From: Candidatus Binatia bacterium
Lineage (GTDB): Bacteria > Desulfobacterota > Binatia > UBA1149 > CAITLU01
Direction: 5' to 3'
Assembly (NCBI GenBank): GCA_036493895.1
Contig: DASXOZ010000079.1
Coordinates: 51,336 to 115,335 of the forward strand
Length of the DNA: 64,000 nt
The notes under the pieces: generated by a model
What the model saw: only the letters and a program-made list of their open reading frames with translations
Databases searched by the model: none
Told to the model about the DNA's origin: nothing
Shown: positions 52,957 to 61,940 of the stretch, one piece after another
Position numbering within the stretch: the stretch's first letter is position 1
How the letters are laid out: each line of letters starts with the position of its first letter
Program-made: the position numbers and the translations under genes

Positions 52957-55437
52957 ATGAGCACGCCGCTCGTGGCTTCGCCGCCACGCCATGAAAACAT
53001 TGGGGCGGTGCCTGGTTTCGTCCACGTGACCCCGCTGCCGGCAGTCGCCTCGCTGGCGCGCCTGACGTACTCCGTGCCCGACGCGCTCGCCGGCGTCGTG
53101 ACCGTCGGCGTGCGCGTCGTCGTTCCGCTCGGCCCGAGGCGTGTCACCGCGCTGGTGGTCGGCATGGCCGACACGGCGCCCGACGGAGTCGCCTGTCGTC
53201 CGCTGATCTCGCTGCTCGACGATTGCCCCATCGTGCCGGGCAAACTGCTCGAGCTTCTCGAGTGGATGGCGGACTACTACCTCGCCCCCGTGGGCGAGGC
53301 CCTGGCACTGGCCGTCGGCCGCGCGCTGACGACGACGTCCCAGCGCGTCGTCTCGCTCCACGACACCGCTGCCACCGGCGAGGATCCGCTCGAAACGCAG
53401 ATCCTTGCGCTGCTCGCGAAAGCCGGCCGGCCTACGCCGCTCGCGCGTATCGCGCAGGCGGTAGGGCGGCGATCGATCGATCGCTCCCTTGCGGCGATGA
53501 GCGCGCGCGGCGTCGTGTCGATCGACGACGTGATGGCGGCGCCGCGGGCGCGCACCCAGTTCGAGACGACGATCGTCGTCGAACGCCTGCCCGACGAGCT
53601 GACGGAATCGACGATGTTCAGCCGCGCGCCGAAGCGGCGCGCGTTGTTCGACCACCTCGTGCGCGCGCCCGGACGCCGCGCAACGATGTCCGAGCTCGGC
53701 GAGCTGTTCCCGTCGGCCGCCCAGTCGCTGGTGCCGCTGGTCGAGGCGGGGCTGGTGCGAAGCATCAAGACCGAGCGCCTGCGTGCGCCGGGAGACTACG
53801 TCGAGGCGGGCCAGGCGCCCGAATTGACGAACGACCAGCAGCGGGTAGTCGACAGCGTCACAGGCTGCCTCGAGAGTTTTTCGACGCTGCTATTGCAGGG
53901 AGTGACGGCGGCCGGCAAGACCGAAGTCTACCTTCGTTCGATCGAAGAGACGCTTTCGCGCGGGAAAGGCGCGCTCGTGCTGGTGCCCGAAATCTCTCTG
54001 ACGCACCAGGTAGTCGCGCGCCTGCGCGCCCGCTTTGGCGACCTCGTGGCAGTGCTGCACAGCGACCTGACGCCGGGCGAACGCTGGGACGAATGGCGGC
54101 GCATCGCGCGCGGGCAGGCGCGGGTCGCCGTCGGTGCGCGCTCGGCAGTGCTGGCACCGCTGCCGTCGGTAGGCCTGATCGTCGTCGATGAAGAGCACGA
54201 TGCGTCGTACAAGCAGGACGACGGCGTGCGCTACCACGCACGTGACACTGCAGTGATGCGCGGCCGCATCGAGGGCTGCCCCGTGCTCCTCGGATCGGCG
54301 ACACCTTCACTCGAAAGCTGGCGTCATGCGATCGAGGGGCGCTATCGCCACCTGCGGCTGCCGAACCGCGTCACGCCGTGCCCACCGCCTCGCATCGAAG
54401 TCGTCGATCTGCGCGGCAAGGACATCGAGTCGGCCGGCGGGCTGAGCCCGGCGCTCATCGACGCGATCCGCGCCAACTTCGATGCCGGCGGGCAGACGCT
54501 GCTGTTTCTCAACCGGCGCGGCTATGCGCGCTCGCTGCAGTGCTGGGGTTGCGGCTCCTCGATGGAGTGCTCGTCGTGCAGCGTCGCGCTGACGGTGCAC
54601 CAGGGCGACCGCTCGCTGCGCTGCCACCACTGCGACGCGCGCCGCGCGATCCCGTCGGTGTGCCCGTCCTGCGGCAAGGACGCGCTTTTCTCCCAGGGCC
54701 TCGGAACCCAGCGGCTGGAGGCTGCCGTGCGATCGCTGCTGCCTCGCGCGCGCATTGCCCGCCTCGACCGCGACGTCACCGAACAGCGCGGGCTGCTCGC
54801 CGAAACGCTCGCCGCCTGGCGACGACGCGACGTCGACGTGCTGCTCGGCACCCAGATGATCGCCAAGGGACACGACGTTCCCGGCGTCACGCTGGTCGGT
54901 GTCGTGCAGGCGGACATGTCGCTGTCGATCCCCGATTTCCGCGGAAGCGAGAGAACCTATCAGCTCATCGCCCAGGTTGCCGGACGCGCGGGCCGCGGCA
55001 ATGACCAGGGCCGCGTGCTCGTGCAGACGTACCAGCCCGAACATCCCGCGATCGCGATGGCCGCGGCCCACGAGTTCGACGGTTTCGCGCGCATCGAGCT
55101 CGCAGCGCGCGCCGAGCTCGGCTACCCGCCCCACACGCGCATGGGAATGCTGCGCCTGGAAGGAGCAGAGCGCAGCGTCGTCGATCGGCTGGCGGCGCAG
55201 GCCGCTCGCGCGATGAGCGAGTGCGGCCGCAGCGATCCCGCGTTCGCGGTGCGCGGTCCCGCACCGGCAGTGATCGAGCGCATCAAGGAGCGCTATCGCT
55301 TCCACGTGCAGGTGCGTTCGGTCCACTCGACGCTGGTGCGAGCGGCGCTGGCCCAGGGCCGCGCCAGCGTCGCGATCGCCGCGCGGGCCTCACGCGTGCG
55401 CGTGCTCGCCGACGTCGATCCGGTCGACATGTTCTGA
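52957..55437 (+). CDS. priA: Primosomal replication restart helicase PriA
   Basis: 826 aa from ATG 52957; a GTG at 53008 would begin closer to the usual N-terminus. 3'-5' helicase that reloads the replisome at stalled forks. Seen: 3'-DNA binding domain, P-loop GVTAAGKTEVYLRSI (family usually GVTGSGKTEVY), DEEHDASYKQ, GSATPSLESW, the zinc-binding insert CWGCGSSMECSSC...CHHCDARRAIPSVCPSC, and QMIAKGHDVPGVTLVGVVQAD. It heads priA-def-fmt-rsmB. Confidence 0.96.
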   Translation: MSTPLVASPPRHENIGAVPGFVHVTPLPAVASLARLTYSVPDALAGVVTVGVRVVVPLGPRRVTALVVGMADTAPDGVACRPLISLLDDCPIVPGKLLELLEWMADYYLAPVGEALALAVGRALTTTSQRVVSLHDTAATGEDPLETQILALLAKAGRPTPLARIAQAVGRRSIDRSLAAMSARGVVSIDDVMAAPRARTQFETTIVVERLPDELTESTMFSRAPKRRALFDHLVRAPGRRATMSELGELFPSAAQSLVPLVEAGLVRSIKTERLRAPGDYVEAGQAPELTNDQQRVVDSVTGCLESFSTLLLQGVTAAGKTEVYLRSIEETLSRGKGALVLVPEISLTHQVVARLRARFGDLVAVLHSDLTPGERWDEWRRIARGQARVAVGARSAVLAPLPSVGLIVVDEEHDASYKQDDGVRYHARDTAVMRGRIEGCPVLLGSATPSLESWRHAIEGRYRHLRLPNRVTPCPPPRIEVVDLRGKDIESAGGLSPALIDAIRANFDAGGQTLLFLNRRGYARSLQCWGCGSSMECSSCSVALTVHQGDRSLRCHHCDARRAIPSVCPSCGKDALFSQGLGTQRLEAAVRSLLPRARIARLDRDVTEQRGLLAETLAAWRRRDVDVLLGTQMIAKGHDVPGVTLVGVVQADMSLSIPDFRGSERTYQLIAQVAGRAGRGNDQGRVLVQTYQPEHPAIAMAAAHEFDGFARIELAARAELGYPPHTRMGMLRLEGAERSVVDRLAAQAARAMSECGRSDPAFAVRGPAPAVIERIKERYRFHVQVRSVHSTLVRAALAQGRASVAIAARASRVRVLADVDPVDMF

Positions 55438-55519
55438 CGCTGTCGAGGGCCATCGGATCGTCGCAGGGCCTCGTGCGGGCGTGTTGCGATTGCGGCTTTT
55501 TTGCCGTTGACTGGCCGAT

Positions 55520-56062
55520 GTGTCCGTCCTCGAGATCAAGAAATACCCGAGCCGCGTGCTCAAGCAGAAGGCGCATCCGCTGCGCGAGATCAGCAGTCGC
55601 ACCGCGCGCATGCTCCACGACATGGTCGACACCATGTACATCGCCAACGGGATCGGGCTGGCGGCTCCCCAGGTCGGCGTCCTCGAGCGCGTGATCGTCG
55701 TCGACATCGATTCCCAGAACCGCGGCAAGAACCTGCTGAAGATCATCAACCCGGTGATCGTCGAGTCGCACGGCTCGATCGTCTGGGAAGAGGGCTGCCT
55801 GAGCATCGTCAACTACGTCGCCGAAGTGAAGCGCGCGCGCGAAATCCTCGTACGCGGCTGGACGCTCGACGAGAAGGAAGTGGAGGTGGAGGCGAGCGAG
55901 CTGGAAGCCGTGTGCCTCCAGCACGAGATCGATCATCTCGAAGGAACGCTGTTCATCGACCACGTCTCCCGCCTGAAGCGCGAGCTGTATCGCAAGCGCC
56001 TGCGCAAGGAGAATCCCGAGTTGGTCGAAGACCCCGAGTCTCCCGCAGGCACCATCCTCTGA
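55520..56062 (+). CDS. def: Peptide deformylase
   Basis: 180 aa. Removes the formyl group from nascent proteins. All three motifs are seen: GIGLAAPQVG, EEGCLSI (metal Cys) and QHEIDHLEGTLF (metal His pair). GTG 55520. It lies 82 bp after priA. Its stop overlaps the probable CTG start of fmt. Confidence 0.97.
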   Translation: MSVLEIKKYPSRVLKQKAHPLREISSRTARMLHDMVDTMYIANGIGLAAPQVGVLERVIVVDIDSQNRGKNLLKIINPVIVESHGSIVWEEGCLSIVNYVAEVKRAREILVRGWTLDEKEVEVEASELEAVCLQHEIDHLEGTLFIDHVSRLKRELYRKRLRKENPELVEDPESPAGTIL

Positions 56063-57030
56063 CGGCCCCTTCTCCCAGCGCTCTCGACCTCGTTTTCATG
56101 GGGACGCCCGAATATGCGGCCGTTTCCCTGCGACGTCTGCTCGAGTCGCCCCACCGCGTGCGCGCGGTCGTCACCAGGCCGGACAAGCCGCGCGGACGTG
56201 GACGCAACATCGAGCCCGGTCCCGTGCGCCGCGTCGCCGAAGAAGCCGGCATCGAAGTGCTCGCGCCGGCTTCGGCGCGCGACGAGACGTTCCTGCAGCG
56301 CTTGCATTCGCTTCGCGCCGATCTCGGCGTCGTCGTCGCATACGGGCGCATCCTGCCGGCTGCCGCTCTTGCCGCGCCGCGCCTCGGCTGCATCAATGCG
56401 CATGCGTCCCTTCTTCCGGAGCTGCGCGGCGCGGCGCCCATCGAGCGCTCCATTCTCGCCGGCCTTACCCGCACCGGCGTCACGATCATGCAGATGAACG
56501 AAGGCCTCGACGAAGGCGACATCCTGTTTGCGAGCGAGGTCGCGATACTCGACGAGACGACCGGCGGATCGCTGCGCGAACAGCTCGCCGGGCTTTCGGC
56601 GCAGATGCTGGTCGAAGCCGTCGATCGCGTGGCGAGCGGCAGCGTTCATCCCGTTGCCCAGGACAACGCCCGCGCGACTTTTGCTCCACCGCTTCGCAGG
56701 GAAGAGACGGCGATCCGCTGGGGCGAAGACGCGCACGCGCTGTGGCTGCGCGTGCGTGCATTCGCACCGCGGCCGGGCGCGTTCGCGCTCGACGGACGGG
56801 CGCGACTGAAGATTCTCGAGGCGCGGGTGGCCGCACCGGCGGCAACGCCTGCTGCACCGGGCACGATCATCGCGCAAAGCGGCGCTGCAATCGTCGTTGC
56901 CTGCGGAACCGGAGCGCTCGCGCTCCACACCGTGCAGCCCGAGGGCAAGCGCGCGATGGCTGCGCGCGACTGGGCGCTCGGGCTTCGCGACCGCGGCGAC
57001 CCGCCCCACGTGCTGCATGACGGAATCTGA
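56059..57030 (+). CDS. fmt: Methionyl-tRNA formyltransferase, probable CTG start
   Basis: 323 aa if read from CTG 56059. Formylates initiator Met-tRNA. Seen: LDLVFMGTPEYAAVSL, RPDKPRGRG, VVAYGRILP, INAHASLLPELRGAAPIERSI and DEGDILF. The first beta strand (LDLVF) lies before the first ATG (56098), and no ATG, GTG or TTG precedes it in frame after the def gene's active end. So either CTG 56059, which makes a CTGA overlap with def, is used, or the protein lacks strand 1. The former is more likely. Confidence 0.93.
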   Translation: MTAPSPSALDLVFMGTPEYAAVSLRRLLESPHRVRAVVTRPDKPRGRGRNIEPGPVRRVAEEAGIEVLAPASARDETFLQRLHSLRADLGVVVAYGRILPAAALAAPRLGCINAHASLLPELRGAAPIERSILAGLTRTGVTIMQMNEGLDEGDILFASEVAILDETTGGSLREQLAGLSAQMLVEAVDRVASGSVHPVAQDNARATFAPPLRREETAIRWGEDAHALWLRVRAFAPRPGAFALDGRARLKILEARVAAPAATPAAPGTIIAQSGAAIVVACGTGALALHTVQPEGKRAMAARDWALGLRDRGDPPHVLHDGI

Positions 57031-58330
57031 CCCGCGACGCCTCGCCGCCGCCGTCCTCCTCGCCGTCGAAGACGGGGCCTGGTCGGACGAAGCGCTGTCG
57101 CTGGCCCTTGACGGATCGCGGCTTCGCGACGTGGACCGCCCGCTGGCAACCCGTCTCGTCTACGGCGTGCTCGCGCGACAGCGCACGCTCGACCACACGA
57201 TTCTTGCGTACGCCGCGCGACCAGTGCGGCGCATCGAGCCGGTCGTGCTCGTCGCGCTGCGCCTCGGCCTGTTCCAGATGGCGTTCCTCGACCGGGTTCC
57301 CGACCACGCGGCCGTCGCGACGTCGGTGGACCTCGTCACGCGCCGCGCCCCTGGAGCCCGTGGATTCGTCAACGCGCTGCTGAGGCGGGTGCAGCGCGAG
57401 GGACTGGCGCCCGCGCCGCGAGGCAACGCGGGCATCGGCGTTTCCCTTTCGCATCCCGACTGGCTCGCCGCGATGTGGCGCAAAGAGCTGGGCGACGAGC
57501 CTGCCGCGCTGCTGATGGCGGCGGACAACGATGCGGCTCCGACCTGCTACCGCGTGCTCGGCAATCGCGACGTCACCGTCGATACGCTGCGCGCGGCCGG
57601 CATCGACGCAACCGCCGGCCGCTTCGCGAGCTCGGCGATGCTCGTAGCCGGACCCGTGCGTCACTTCGACGGCGTCGCGGTCCCGCAAGGGGAAGCTTCG
57701 CAGCTCGTCGTGCAGCTCCTCGAGCCGCGGCCTGGAGAAGCGGTGCTCGATGCATGCGCCGCGCCGGGCGGAAAAACCGCGGCGATCGCCGCCGCCGTCG
57801 GTGCAGGCGGCCGCGTCGTTGCCTGCGATCCTTCGCCGCAGGCAGGCGCGAGAGTTCGAGCCCTTCTCGACGCCTGCGCAGCGAAATGCCGCGTCGATTT
57901 CCACGCTCGTGCGGTCGAGCAGCTCGAAGCGGAAGTCGGCCGTTTCGACGCCGTCCTCGTCGATGCGCCGTGCTCGGGACTGGGCACGCTGCGCCAGCAT
58001 CCCGAAATCCGCTGGCGCCGCTCGCGCGACGACCTCGACGATCTTGCGCGGCGGCAGGGCTCGATTCTCAACGCCGCTTCCCGCTTCGTGAAGCCCGCAG
58101 GACGCCTCGTGTACTCGACGTGCACGATCGCGCGCGCCGAGAACGATGACGTCGTTGCGGCGTTTCTCGAATCCCATTCGGAATTTTCGCGCGACGCCGC
58201 GGACGCAGTGCCCGCGGCGCTCGTCGACGACAGCGGCGCGCTGAGGACTTTCCCGCATCGCGACGGACTCGACGGATTTTTCGCCGTGCGGCTCGTTCGC
58301 CGCCCTCCGAAGAAAGCGGAGCATTCGTGA
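57017..58330 (+). CDS. rsmB: 16S rRNA (cytosine-967-C5) methyltransferase
   Basis: 437 aa. NusB-like N-terminal domain (RPLATRLVYGVLARQRTLDH) and a SAM-dependent methylase domain with DACAAPGGKTAAIAAA, VDAPCSGLGTLRQHPEIRW (catalytic Cys) and YSTCTI (second Cys). ATG 57017 overlaps the fmt end by 14 bp. The def-fmt-rsmB order is widely conserved. Confidence 0.96.
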   Translation: MTESDPRRLAAAVLLAVEDGAWSDEALSLALDGSRLRDVDRPLATRLVYGVLARQRTLDHTILAYAARPVRRIEPVVLVALRLGLFQMAFLDRVPDHAAVATSVDLVTRRAPGARGFVNALLRRVQREGLAPAPRGNAGIGVSLSHPDWLAAMWRKELGDEPAALLMAADNDAAPTCYRVLGNRDVTVDTLRAAGIDATAGRFASSAMLVAGPVRHFDGVAVPQGEASQLVVQLLEPRPGEAVLDACAAPGGKTAAIAAAVGAGGRVVACDPSPQAGARVRALLDACAAKCRVDFHARAVEQLEAEVGRFDAVLVDAPCSGLGTLRQHPEIRWRRSRDDLDDLARRQGSILNAASRFVKPAGRLVYSTCTIARAENDDVVAAFLESHSEFSRDAADAVPAALVDDSGALRTFPHRDGLDGFFAVRLVRRPPKKAEHS

Positions 58331-58473
58331 TTGGATCAGCGGCCTCGGTTGCGACCCTCGCCATCGGCCTGGCGACACTGGCCGCGGTCGCGGCCGGCGA
58401 GATTCCGCGCCTGAGGATGAATCGCGCGACGATGGCGGTGGTCGGCGCGACGGCGCTGCTGCTGGCCGGCTAG
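58327..58473 (+). pseudogene. Short membrane peptide, possible N-terminal remnant of an anion permease
   Basis: 48 codons from GTG 58327, which overlaps the rsmB stop (GTGA), to TAG 58471-58473. Two hydrophobic segments flank EIPRLRMNRATMAVVGATALL. This resembles the first hairpin of SLC13/ArsB-type anion permeases (G-x-P-x-L-R-x-x-R then a membrane helix), after which the frame stops. It could be a truncated transporter gene or a genuine small membrane protein coupled to rsmB. Confidence 0.4.
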
Positions 58474-58507
58474 CCGGCGACCCGGACACGCGCAGTCGAG
58501 CAATCGA

Positions 58508-59815
58508 TCAGGGCTGCGCGTTGGCGACCACCGCCGCGCTGCCGACGAGGCCGCGTTCGCGCAGGAAGCTCCCGACTGCGTCGGCAAGCACGACATTGCC
58601 GCGCGCGCTCAGATGCATGTGCACCGGATCGTAGAGCAGGGAGCCGGCACCTCGATCGCTCGCGGCGGCGCGAAGCTCGGGCGTAAGATCGTCGAACAGG
58701 ATCCCGAGAGCCGGCGCGCGCGACGCAAGGAAGTCGCGCTGTTCTTCGTCGAGCCGCGTCAGCAGCGGCTCGATGGACGGATCGGAAAACCGCACGTGGC
58801 CGGCGTACGTGACGTGCGCCGACGGCGTGTACGTGACGACGGCTGAAAAACCGTGATCGCGAGCCATCGAAGCGAAGCGGCGCAGCGCCGCTTCCCAGAC
58901 CTGCGGCGAGGTGGTTCCCGCCACCAGTCGCCGCGCCATCACGACTTCGTCGCGGTCGCGGTTCTCGACGTTGAACGCGAGGTCGCCGCCCTCGACGTCG
59001 ATGCGATAATGGAAATCGATGCCGGTGCGCTCCCAGCCGGTCGCGGCGCCGGCGGCGAGCTGGCTGGCGGCGGCGAGCAGCAGGTTGAGCGCGTAGCTGT
59101 GGCGGCCCACCGAGCTGGCGAGCAGCTCCGGCGCGATCGGCTGCGGTCCGTCGCTGGGCGGCTGGCGGCCCTGTTCCACCGCCTCGTGGTAGTCCATGTA
59201 GCGCTGGGCGTCGCGCAGGTCGTTGCCTCCGTACACGTTCATCACGACGACGCGCGGGTGCTTGGCCAGGCCGAAAGACTCGAGGAGTTGCAGGTACTCG
59301 TAAGGACCGTTTCCGCCGAGGCCGAGACTGAACGTCGAGACTCCGTCCCTTTCGCCGAGCAGCGCCGGCCAGGCCTTCTCCGGCACCAGCGCATGACACC
59401 AGGTGAACGAATCGCCGATCGCGATGACGTCGATCCTGTCGTGGCCTTCGTAACGCCCCGGCGGGTTGCAGAAACCGGCTTCGTCGGTGAAGCGCGTCGC
59501 ATGGTCCTGCGGCTCGTCGACCGACACGATGCGCGTGCGCGGCAGCTCGACGAAGAGCGGCGGCCCGCCGTCGTCGCGCTCGATGGAGCGGAACTCGTTC
59601 TGCAGCGGATAGGTACCCGATGCGATCGACGCGCGAAGGCCCGGCTCGAACAGCACGAGCATCTTCGGGGAGATGGCCTGGGGCGCGACGCGAAGCGCGA
59701 GCTCGAGCAGCACGAGCGCGAGGGCAATGCCGAGACCGAGGGCACTGGCCTGCTGCGCCCGCACCGTCGCGGCGGCTTCCTCGTCGCCGCCGGGCGGCGT
59801 AGTGATCCCGTTCAT
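58508..59815 (-). CDS. Membrane-anchored SGNH/GDSL hydrolase-like protein
   Basis: 435 aa. Start at MNGITTPPG (59815). One N-terminal membrane segment (ASALGLGIALALVLLELALR) is followed by an exported SGNH domain: block I IAIGDSFTW (nucleophile Ser), block II SLGLGGNGPYEY, block III-like NVYGGNDLRD, and block V DPVHMHLSARGN with the Asp-His pair. Such proteins act as esterases or O-acetyl transferases and esterases on surface glycans. The substrate is unknown. It sits on the opposite strand between rsmB and rpe, interrupting a common gene order. Confidence 0.82.
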   Translation of the reverse strand: MNGITTPPGGDEEAAATVRAQQASALGLGIALALVLLELALRVAPQAISPKMLVLFEPGLRASIASGTYPLQNEFRSIERDDGGPPLFVELPRTRIVSVDEPQDHATRFTDEAGFCNPPGRYEGHDRIDVIAIGDSFTWCHALVPEKAWPALLGERDGVSTFSLGLGGNGPYEYLQLLESFGLAKHPRVVVMNVYGGNDLRDAQRYMDYHEAVEQGRQPPSDGPQPIAPELLASSVGRHSYALNLLLAAASQLAAGAATGWERTGIDFHYRIDVEGGDLAFNVENRDRDEVVMARRLVAGTTSPQVWEAALRRFASMARDHGFSAVVTYTPSAHVTYAGHVRFSDPSIEPLLTRLDEEQRDFLASRAPALGILFDDLTPELRAAASDRGAGSLLYDPVHMHLSARGNVVLADAVGSFLRERGLVGSAAVVANAQP

Positions 59816-59967
59816 TGGTCGCGAAGTGTAGGTCCGGCAGCGACAGGCTCGCAACCCCGAACCGGCGCAACTGTGGCGACGAACGATCGCCGCCGGCTCG
59901 CCTGCGCAACGTCGCGCGGCGATCGACGCGCGGTTGCCCGCTTGCGGTCGCACTCGTATAAGGCCGC

Positions 59968-60621
59968 GTGATTCGCGTCGCCCCGTCGATCCTTTCCGCC
60001 GATTTCGGACGCCTCGCCGAAGAAGTGCGCGCAGTCACCGCGGCGGGTGCGGACTGGATCCACGTCGACGTGATGGACGGGCATTTCGTGCCCAACCTCA
60101 CGCTCGGCCCCGATATCGTGGGCGCGATCGATCGTGCGACCGACCTTCCGCTGGACGTGCACCTGATGATCGAGCACCCGGAGCGCTACGTGGAGCAGTT
60201 CGTCGCAAACGGCGCCGATTACGTCAGCGTGCACCGCGAGGCGGTTTCCGACCTGCCGGCCTTGATCGACCAGATCGAGTCCTGCGGCGCCCGCGCGGGT
60301 ATCGTCCTCAATCCCGGCACGCCGGTGGCGTCGCTGGGAGACGCGCTCGAGCGCGCCGACCTCGTGCTGGTGATGAGCGTCAATCCCGGATTCGGCGCCC
60401 AGGCCTTCATGGACGTTTCCCTGCCGAAGCTGGCCGAGTTGCGCGAGCTGCGCGAGAAGAACGGCTGGCGCTACGTGCTCGAGGTCGACGGCGGCATCAA
60501 GACGGGCAACGTCCAGCAGGTGATCGACGCCGGCGCCGACGTCGTCGTCGCCGGCTCGGCCGTCTTCAAGAGCGGCGACTACGCCGCGACGATCGGCGCC
60601 CTGCGAGGCAAAACGCGCTGA
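59968..60621 (+). CDS. rpe: Ribulose-phosphate 3-epimerase
   Basis: 217 aa, normal length. Interconverts ribulose 5-phosphate and xylulose 5-phosphate. Seen: VAPSILSADFGRLAEEV, HVDVMDGHFVPNLTLGP (metal ligands), DVHLMIEHPE, MSVNPGFGAQAFM and EVDGGIKTGNVQQV. GTG 59968. Confidence 0.97.
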   Translation: MIRVAPSILSADFGRLAEEVRAVTAAGADWIHVDVMDGHFVPNLTLGPDIVGAIDRATDLPLDVHLMIEHPERYVEQFVANGADYVSVHREAVSDLPALIDQIESCGARAGIVLNPGTPVASLGDALERADLVLVMSVNPGFGAQAFMDVSLPKLAELRELREKNGWRYVLEVDGGIKTGNVQQVIDAGADVVVAGSAVFKSGDYAATIGALRGKTR

Positions 60622-60744
60622 AATCCCGGGAAGGGCACTCGAGCTCCGCCTGCCCGGCGTTCCGTCGCAACTGCAGCAAATGCGTCCGTGTTCCGGATTT
60701 CCCTGTGACGGGGGTCGTGTTATCAGGGCCGGTCCGACGGGCTG

Positions 60745-60821
60745 CGGGGTGTAGCTCAGCCTGGTAGAGCACTGCGTTCGGGACGCAGGAGCCGGAGGTT
60801 CAAATCCTCTCACCCCGACCA
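60745..60821 (+). tRNA. tRNA-Pro (anticodon CGG)
   Basis: 77-nt cloverleaf with CCA encoded. The acceptor stem CGGGGTG pairs with CACCCCG; the anticodon stem CTGCG/CGCAG holds the loop TTCGGGA with CGG at 60779-60781; the T-loop is GTTCAAATC. The 3' end ACCA is at 60818-60821. Confidence 0.97.
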
Positions 60822-60847
60822 TCCCACCGGCTCCAAAGCCCGGTCGC

Positions 60848-61651
60848 GTGTATTTCTCGCCGAACCTCGGGTGCCTCCTCTTTCTCCTGCTGATCGCGAT
60901 GATCGGTGGAGCGCCGCTCTTGGTCGGGCTGGCGCGGGTCATACTTTTCTTCTTCGTCGCCAGCAGCCTGGCGGGCCTGTTCGGCTCCTGGTGGCTGCGG
61001 CGCCGCGCGATCCCGATGGCGGCTGCCCGCCACGAGCGCTTCGTCTTCATCCTGGTCCACCTGCTCGTGCGCCTGGCCGAGGCCGACGGCAGCCTGGACC
61101 GCCGCGAAGTCACCGTCATCCGGGACTTCTTCGCGCGCGAGCTCGGCTACAGCGACGAGCGCCTGCTGGCCATCCGCGACCTGATCAAGGCCGCCCGCGT
61201 CTCGACCGTGTCGGTGGCCGAGCTGTGTGCCCGCCTGGTCGAGGAGTTCGACCTCCAGGCCCGCTTCATCGTCGTCGACCTTCTCGGACGGGTTGCCCGG
61301 GCGGACGGGGTCGTCAGCCCGGCCGAAGCGGCCATCCTCGAGGAGGTTGCCCGGCGCCTCGGATTGGACCCCTTCCTTCGCGGCTTCGCGTGGCACCAGG
61401 GATTCGGCCAGCACGGGTTCGGCCAGAGGGCCGCGGCGCCCGACCGCAGCGCCGAGGCCCTGGCGGTCCTCGGCCTCAAGCCGGGCGCCAGCGCCGCCGA
61501 GATCAAGCAGGCTTGGCGCCAGCTCTCCAAACAGAACCATCCGGACCGGGTCACGCACCTAGGTGAAGAGTTCCGCAGGGTCGCCGAGGAGAGAATGCGG
61601 CGGATCAACGCCGCCTACGACACCTTGAAGGCCGCCGGCATGGCCCTGTGA
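60848..61651 (+). CDS. DjlA-like membrane co-chaperone (TerB + DnaJ domain)
   Basis: 267 aa. N-terminal hydrophobic hairpin (LGCLLFLLLIAMIGGAPLLVG...), a TerB-like helical domain (about 60-175; RLAEADGSLDRREVTVIRDF, RVARADGVVSPAEAAIL), then a C-terminal J domain (about 205-265) with the HPD motif in KQNHPDRVTHLG. This is the DjlA architecture; it would recruit DnaK at the inner membrane. GTG 60848, 26 bp after tRNA-Pro. Confidence 0.92.
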   Translation: MYFSPNLGCLLFLLLIAMIGGAPLLVGLARVILFFFVASSLAGLFGSWWLRRRAIPMAAARHERFVFILVHLLVRLAEADGSLDRREVTVIRDFFARELGYSDERLLAIRDLIKAARVSTVSVAELCARLVEEFDLQARFIVVDLLGRVARADGVVSPAEAAILEEVARRLGLDPFLRGFAWHQGFGQHGFGQRAAAPDRSAEALAVLGLKPGASAAEIKQAWRQLSKQNHPDRVTHLGEEFRRVAEERMRRINAAYDTLKAAGMAL

Positions 61652-61727
61652 CAGGCTCCCGTTGCCATGCTAGGTACGGCGCTCCGGGTTTGCACAAGTT
61701 GGCGGCACTGCCTTCAATCGCGGCACG

Positions 61728-61749
61728 CCCGCCCCGAAAAAGGGGCGGG
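61728..61749. other. Hairpin upstream of the glnB promoter
   Basis: An 8-bp stem CCCGCCCC (61728-61735) pairs with GGGGCGGG (61742-61749) around GAAAAA, between djlA and the glnB promoter. It has no T-run, so it is a weak terminator at best. Confidence 0.5.
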
Positions 61750-61777
61750 GAACCCTTTGGATTTGCGATGCGGGCCG

Positions 61778-61793
61778 TGGCATCGCAATTGCA
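61778..61793 (+). promoter_or_regulatory. Sigma-54 promoter of glnB-glnA
   Basis: TGGCATCGCAATTGCA has the -24 GG and -12 GC elements exactly 12 bp apart, matching TGGCACGN4TTGCW except at the sixth and seventh bases. It lies about 150 bp before the glnB ATG. Sigma-54 control by NtrC is the known way to raise glnBA expression under nitrogen limitation. No clear NtrC site was found upstream. Confidence 0.82.
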
Positions 61794-61940
61794 CAACCGA
61801 GGCCTGACAAGCGCAGCTCGTGAGCAGACCTTGCCAGCGCTCAGGCCCCGGCCGTACCGGTGTCTGCGGGTGGTGGATGACGGCTTGGCAACGCAGCGGT
61901 CGCCTGTGGCGGACTACATGAAACGTCAGGAGCGCAAGCA

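Noticed and set aside
61668..61690. Second sigma-54 site (GGCGCTCCGGGTTTGC)
   Set aside because: The GG to GC distance is 14 bp instead of 12, and the site at 61778 is far better.
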